From an uncultured Collinsella sp. (GTDB lineage Bacteria > Actinomycetota > Coriobacteriia > Coriobacteriales > Coriobacteriaceae): 24,053 nt of DNA. Position 1 is the first letter of the stretch, and every line of letters begins with the position of its first letter. The stretch is from positions 1 to 24,053 of the forward strand of contig USAX01000015.1 in the NCBI GenBank assembly GCA_900552705.1. Reading direction: 5' to 3'. A program made the position numbers and the translations under genes. Shown here piece after piece: positions 22,786 to 24,053 of the stretch. Under the pieces are notes generated by a model. That model searched no databases and was not told the DNA's origin. It saw nothing but the letters and a program-made list of their open reading frames with translations.

Positions 22786-22980
22786 ATGGCAACCGCCACC
22801 GCAGTCCTGAGAATCCCCGAGGACCTCTCGAACAGGTACGACCACCTGGCGAAGTCGACGGGCCGCACGAAAACCTTCTACATGACGGAGGCCCTCGCCG
22901 CGGAGATAGACAGGCTCGAATACGAGTACGGCCTCATGAATTATCCGGGAGGCGTTTGGTTGCGAGGCATGCCAGTGTGA
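22786..22980 (+). CDS. Ribbon-helix-helix antitoxin-like protein (RelB/DinJ or CopG type), no partner toxin
   Basis: A 64-residue protein with the RHH pattern VLRIPEDLSNRYDHLAKSTG then RTKTFYMTEALAAEIDRLE, one beta strand then two helices, as in DNA-binding antitoxins. Start 22786 is chosen because GGGAGG ends six bases upstream. After the RHH domain the usual toxin-wrapping C-terminal helix is missing; the protein ends with GLMNYPGGVWLRGMPV. The place where a RelE-type toxin gene should follow is taken by the convergent histidine kinase gene. So this is either a truncated antitoxin left after toxin loss or an independent small regulator. The palindrome at 22748-22767 supports autoregulation. 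Confidence 0.8.
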   Translation: MATATAVLRIPEDLSNRYDHLAKSTGRTKTFYMTEALAAEIDRLEYEYGLMNYPGGVWLRGMPV

Positions 22981-23000
22981 GGGCCTGATTCGTCAGGCCC
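22981..23000. terminator. UUCG-loop hairpin between convergent genes
   Basis: GGGCCTGA and TCAGGCCC pair perfectly around TTCG. It sits immediately after the antitoxin stop and includes the kinase stop codon, a typical place for a bidirectional terminator. No T tract follows on either side, so termination efficiency is doubtful. Confidence 0.5.
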
Positions 23001-23841
23001 CGCACAGGGGGACCGCGATGGTGGCCACCGCGCCGCCCGAGGGGCTGTTGGCGAGCGAGACGGAGCCCCCGTGGGCGCTCGCGGCCTCGGAGGCGACGTG
23101 GAGGCCGAGCCCGTAGTGGCGGCCTCCGTCACGCGAGGAGCGGGACGAGTCGTCTGTGAAGAGGCGCTCGCAGCCGCGTTCGAGGGCGGCGGGAGAGAAG
23201 CCCGGTCCGTCGTCGGCCACCTCGATGACGAGGTGTCCGCCCGCGACGTCGCAGGAGACCGCCACGCGCGAGCGCGCGTGCTCGGCGGCGTTGGCCACGA
23301 GGTTCGCGGCGGCTCGCGCCAGGGCGGTTCGGTCGAGCGGGGCCTCGGGCGCGCCCACGACAGCGGGGCCCGTGGCCGCGTCGAGCGTCACGCCTCGCGC
23401 CCGGGCGATCTGGGCGGCCTCGGCGAGGACCTGTTCACAGAGCTCGGCCGGCCGCATGGGGGCCCTCTCCGCCCCGCCGGACCCGCGCGAGGCCTCGATG
23501 AGCAGGCGCACGTAGCCGTCGAGCCTTTCGACACCGCCGGCTATGTCGCGCGCGGCGGCCGAGAGGTCGCTGTCATTCTCGTCTTCCAGCTCCTCCGCCA
23601 CGAAGTCGGCGTTGGCGCGCAGCACGGTGAGCGGCGTCTTGAGGTCGTGGGCGAGCGACGCCATCTGCTCGCGCTGCCCCCGCTCCGCGGCCCAGCGGGC
23701 CTCGAGCGACTCGGCGCGGGAGGCCCGCCTGGCGTCCATCGCGGCGAGGACGTCGTTCACCTCACGCACGGTGGGGCTGCCGACCGCGAAGTCGCGCTCC
23801 CCCGCGCCGACGCGCCCCGCCGCCTCCGCGAGCGGCGCCAT
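22993..23841 (-). CDS. Sensor histidine kinase, cytoplasmic part (5' end lost at a junction)
   Basis: From the first Met the sequence enters a HAMP-like helix (MAPLAEAAGRVGAGERDF, then EVNDVLAAMDARR), then the dimerisation domain with the phospho-acceptor ASLAHDLKTPLTVL (His65), and the catalytic ATPase domain with N-box ANLVANAAEHA (Asn180, Asn184), G1 box DDGPGF (211-215) and G2 box GLGLH (244-248). This is a HisKA/HATPase_c two-component kinase. The membrane-spanning sensor domain expected before HAMP is absent; the frame instead continues, through G-rich codons, into pdxK-like sequence. The Met at 23841 has no ribosome site and is probably internal. No response regulator is in the window. 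Confidence 0.85.
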   Translation of the reverse strand: MAPLAEAAGRVGAGERDFAVGSPTVREVNDVLAAMDARRASRAESLEARWAAERGQREQMASLAHDLKTPLTVLRANADFVAEELEDENDSDLSAAARDIAGGVERLDGYVRLLIEASRGSGGAERAPMRPAELCEQVLAEAAQIARARGVTLDAATGPAVVGAPEAPLDRTALARAAANLVANAAEHARSRVAVSCDVAGGHLVIEVADDGPGFSPAALERGCERLFTDDSSRSSRDGGRHYGLGLHVASEAASAHGGSVSLANSPSGGAVATIAVPLCGA

Positions 23842-23869
23842 CTGGCGCGAGCTCCCGCGGCCCGCACCG

Positions 23870-23909
23870 CCCCCCCCCGGCGCGCTGGTGACCCCCCCCC
23901 ATTGGGGGG
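23870..23909. other. Probable assembly junction with G/C homopolymers
   Basis: C9 (23870-23878), C9 (23892-23900) and G6 (23904-23909) lie within 40 bases, exactly where histidine kinase sequence gives way to pdxK-like sequence. The second run replaces what should be GTGGTG (Val-Val) in pdxK by all G, with length preserved, which looks like base-calling error rather than evolution. Confidence 0.65.
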
Positions 23910-24053
23910 TGCCCGCCAGCAGCCTCCGCGCCGCGGCGACCGCCTCCTGCCGATCGCGACAGCGCTGGCCGCTCAGCGTCTCCAGTTCGAACAGATTGGG
24001 GGTGATCCCTTGCGCCAGCGGCAGCAGGTGCTGACGATAGGCGTCCGGGATTT
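23881..24053 (-). CDS. pdxK: Fragment of pyridoxal/pyridoxine kinase, enterobacterial type
   Basis: The minus-strand frame from the window edge reads IPDAYRQHLLPLAQGITPN followed by LFELETLSG, RDRQEAVAAARRLL and TPQW, closely resembling the internal part of Escherichia coli PdxK (AYRQYLLPLAQGITPN, FELEILTG, KWVVVTSA). After TPQW two Val are replaced by Gly because of the G run, then VTSAP and the homology stops. PdxK of this type is gammaproteobacterial, not coriobacterial. The fragment is cut by the window edge upstream and by the homopolymer junction downstream. It is most likely foreign sequence joined in assembly; a true fusion or transfer is less likely. Confidence 0.7.

Noticed and set aside
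22375..22845. 156-codon minus-strand frame over the antitoxin upstream region
   Set aside because: It covers the operator, the RHH start and repeat block C antisense, with no ribosome site or motif.

Overview
The window reads as high-G+C Gram-positive gut actinobacterial DNA, most likely from the Coriobacteriia (Collinsella-like). This rests on the gene set and gene order (ABC-F, M50 protease, ScpA/ScpB, RluB, Cmk, PlsC, IspH, DUF512, Der, PlsY, GpsA), strong GC3 bias and AGGAGG-type ribosome binding sites. No database search was possible, so the genus is an inference.

Region 1 (1-17166) is a 19-gene block of housekeeping genes, all on the + strand, with overlaps or gaps of a few bases at most junctions. 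It covers ribosome-associated ABC-F ATPase, a small membrane protein, an M50 membrane protease, chromosome condensation (scpA, scpB), rRNA pseudouridylation (rluB), CMP kinase, phospholipid synthesis (a plsC-like gene, plsY, gpsA), isoprenoid synthesis (ispH), a PDZ/radical-SAM DUF512 protein, the ribosome assembly GTPase Der, pentose epimerase (rpe), a cysteine desulfurase, a NIF3/DUF34 protein, a coiled-coil zinc-ribbon protein and coaBC. GpsA makes glycerol-3-phosphate, PlsY adds the first acyl chain and the PlsC-like enzyme the second, so most of phosphatidate synthesis is encoded here.

Region 2 (17167-17367) is a tRNA-Pro(GGG) gene with its own promoter and a strong terminator. It marks the edge of the conserved block.

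Region 3 (17368-22980) is accessory DNA with mixed strands, variable codon use, gene remnants and repeats. The most striking part is a pilin-like gene (minus strand, Flp/type IVb-like N-terminus plus a DUF6273-like C-terminal region) that has no in-frame start as written. Just upstream, two perfect 17-bp inverted repeats (18646-18662 and 18747-18763) flank 84 bp. If those 84 bp are inverted, a Shine-Dalgarno and ATG are placed exactly in frame with the pilin, across a ten-G tract. This looks like an invertible translation-start switch, possibly combined with slippage at the G tract, with the pilin OFF in the orientation shown. The same region holds a promoter module shared by a YbjN-like gene (19150) and a PPP-type phosphatase gene (22255), an EEP-family phosphodiesterase, a frameshift in the phosphatase GNHE motif, a decayed gene, and an orphan RHH antitoxin with a palindromic operator.

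Region 4 (22981-24053) holds the cytoplasmic part of a sensor histidine kinase. It then runs, through G homopolymers, into about 170 bases that closely resemble enterobacterial pdxK. That junction is most simply a chimeric assembly, so the last bases should not be trusted, and homopolymer lengths elsewhere in the window deserve checking.
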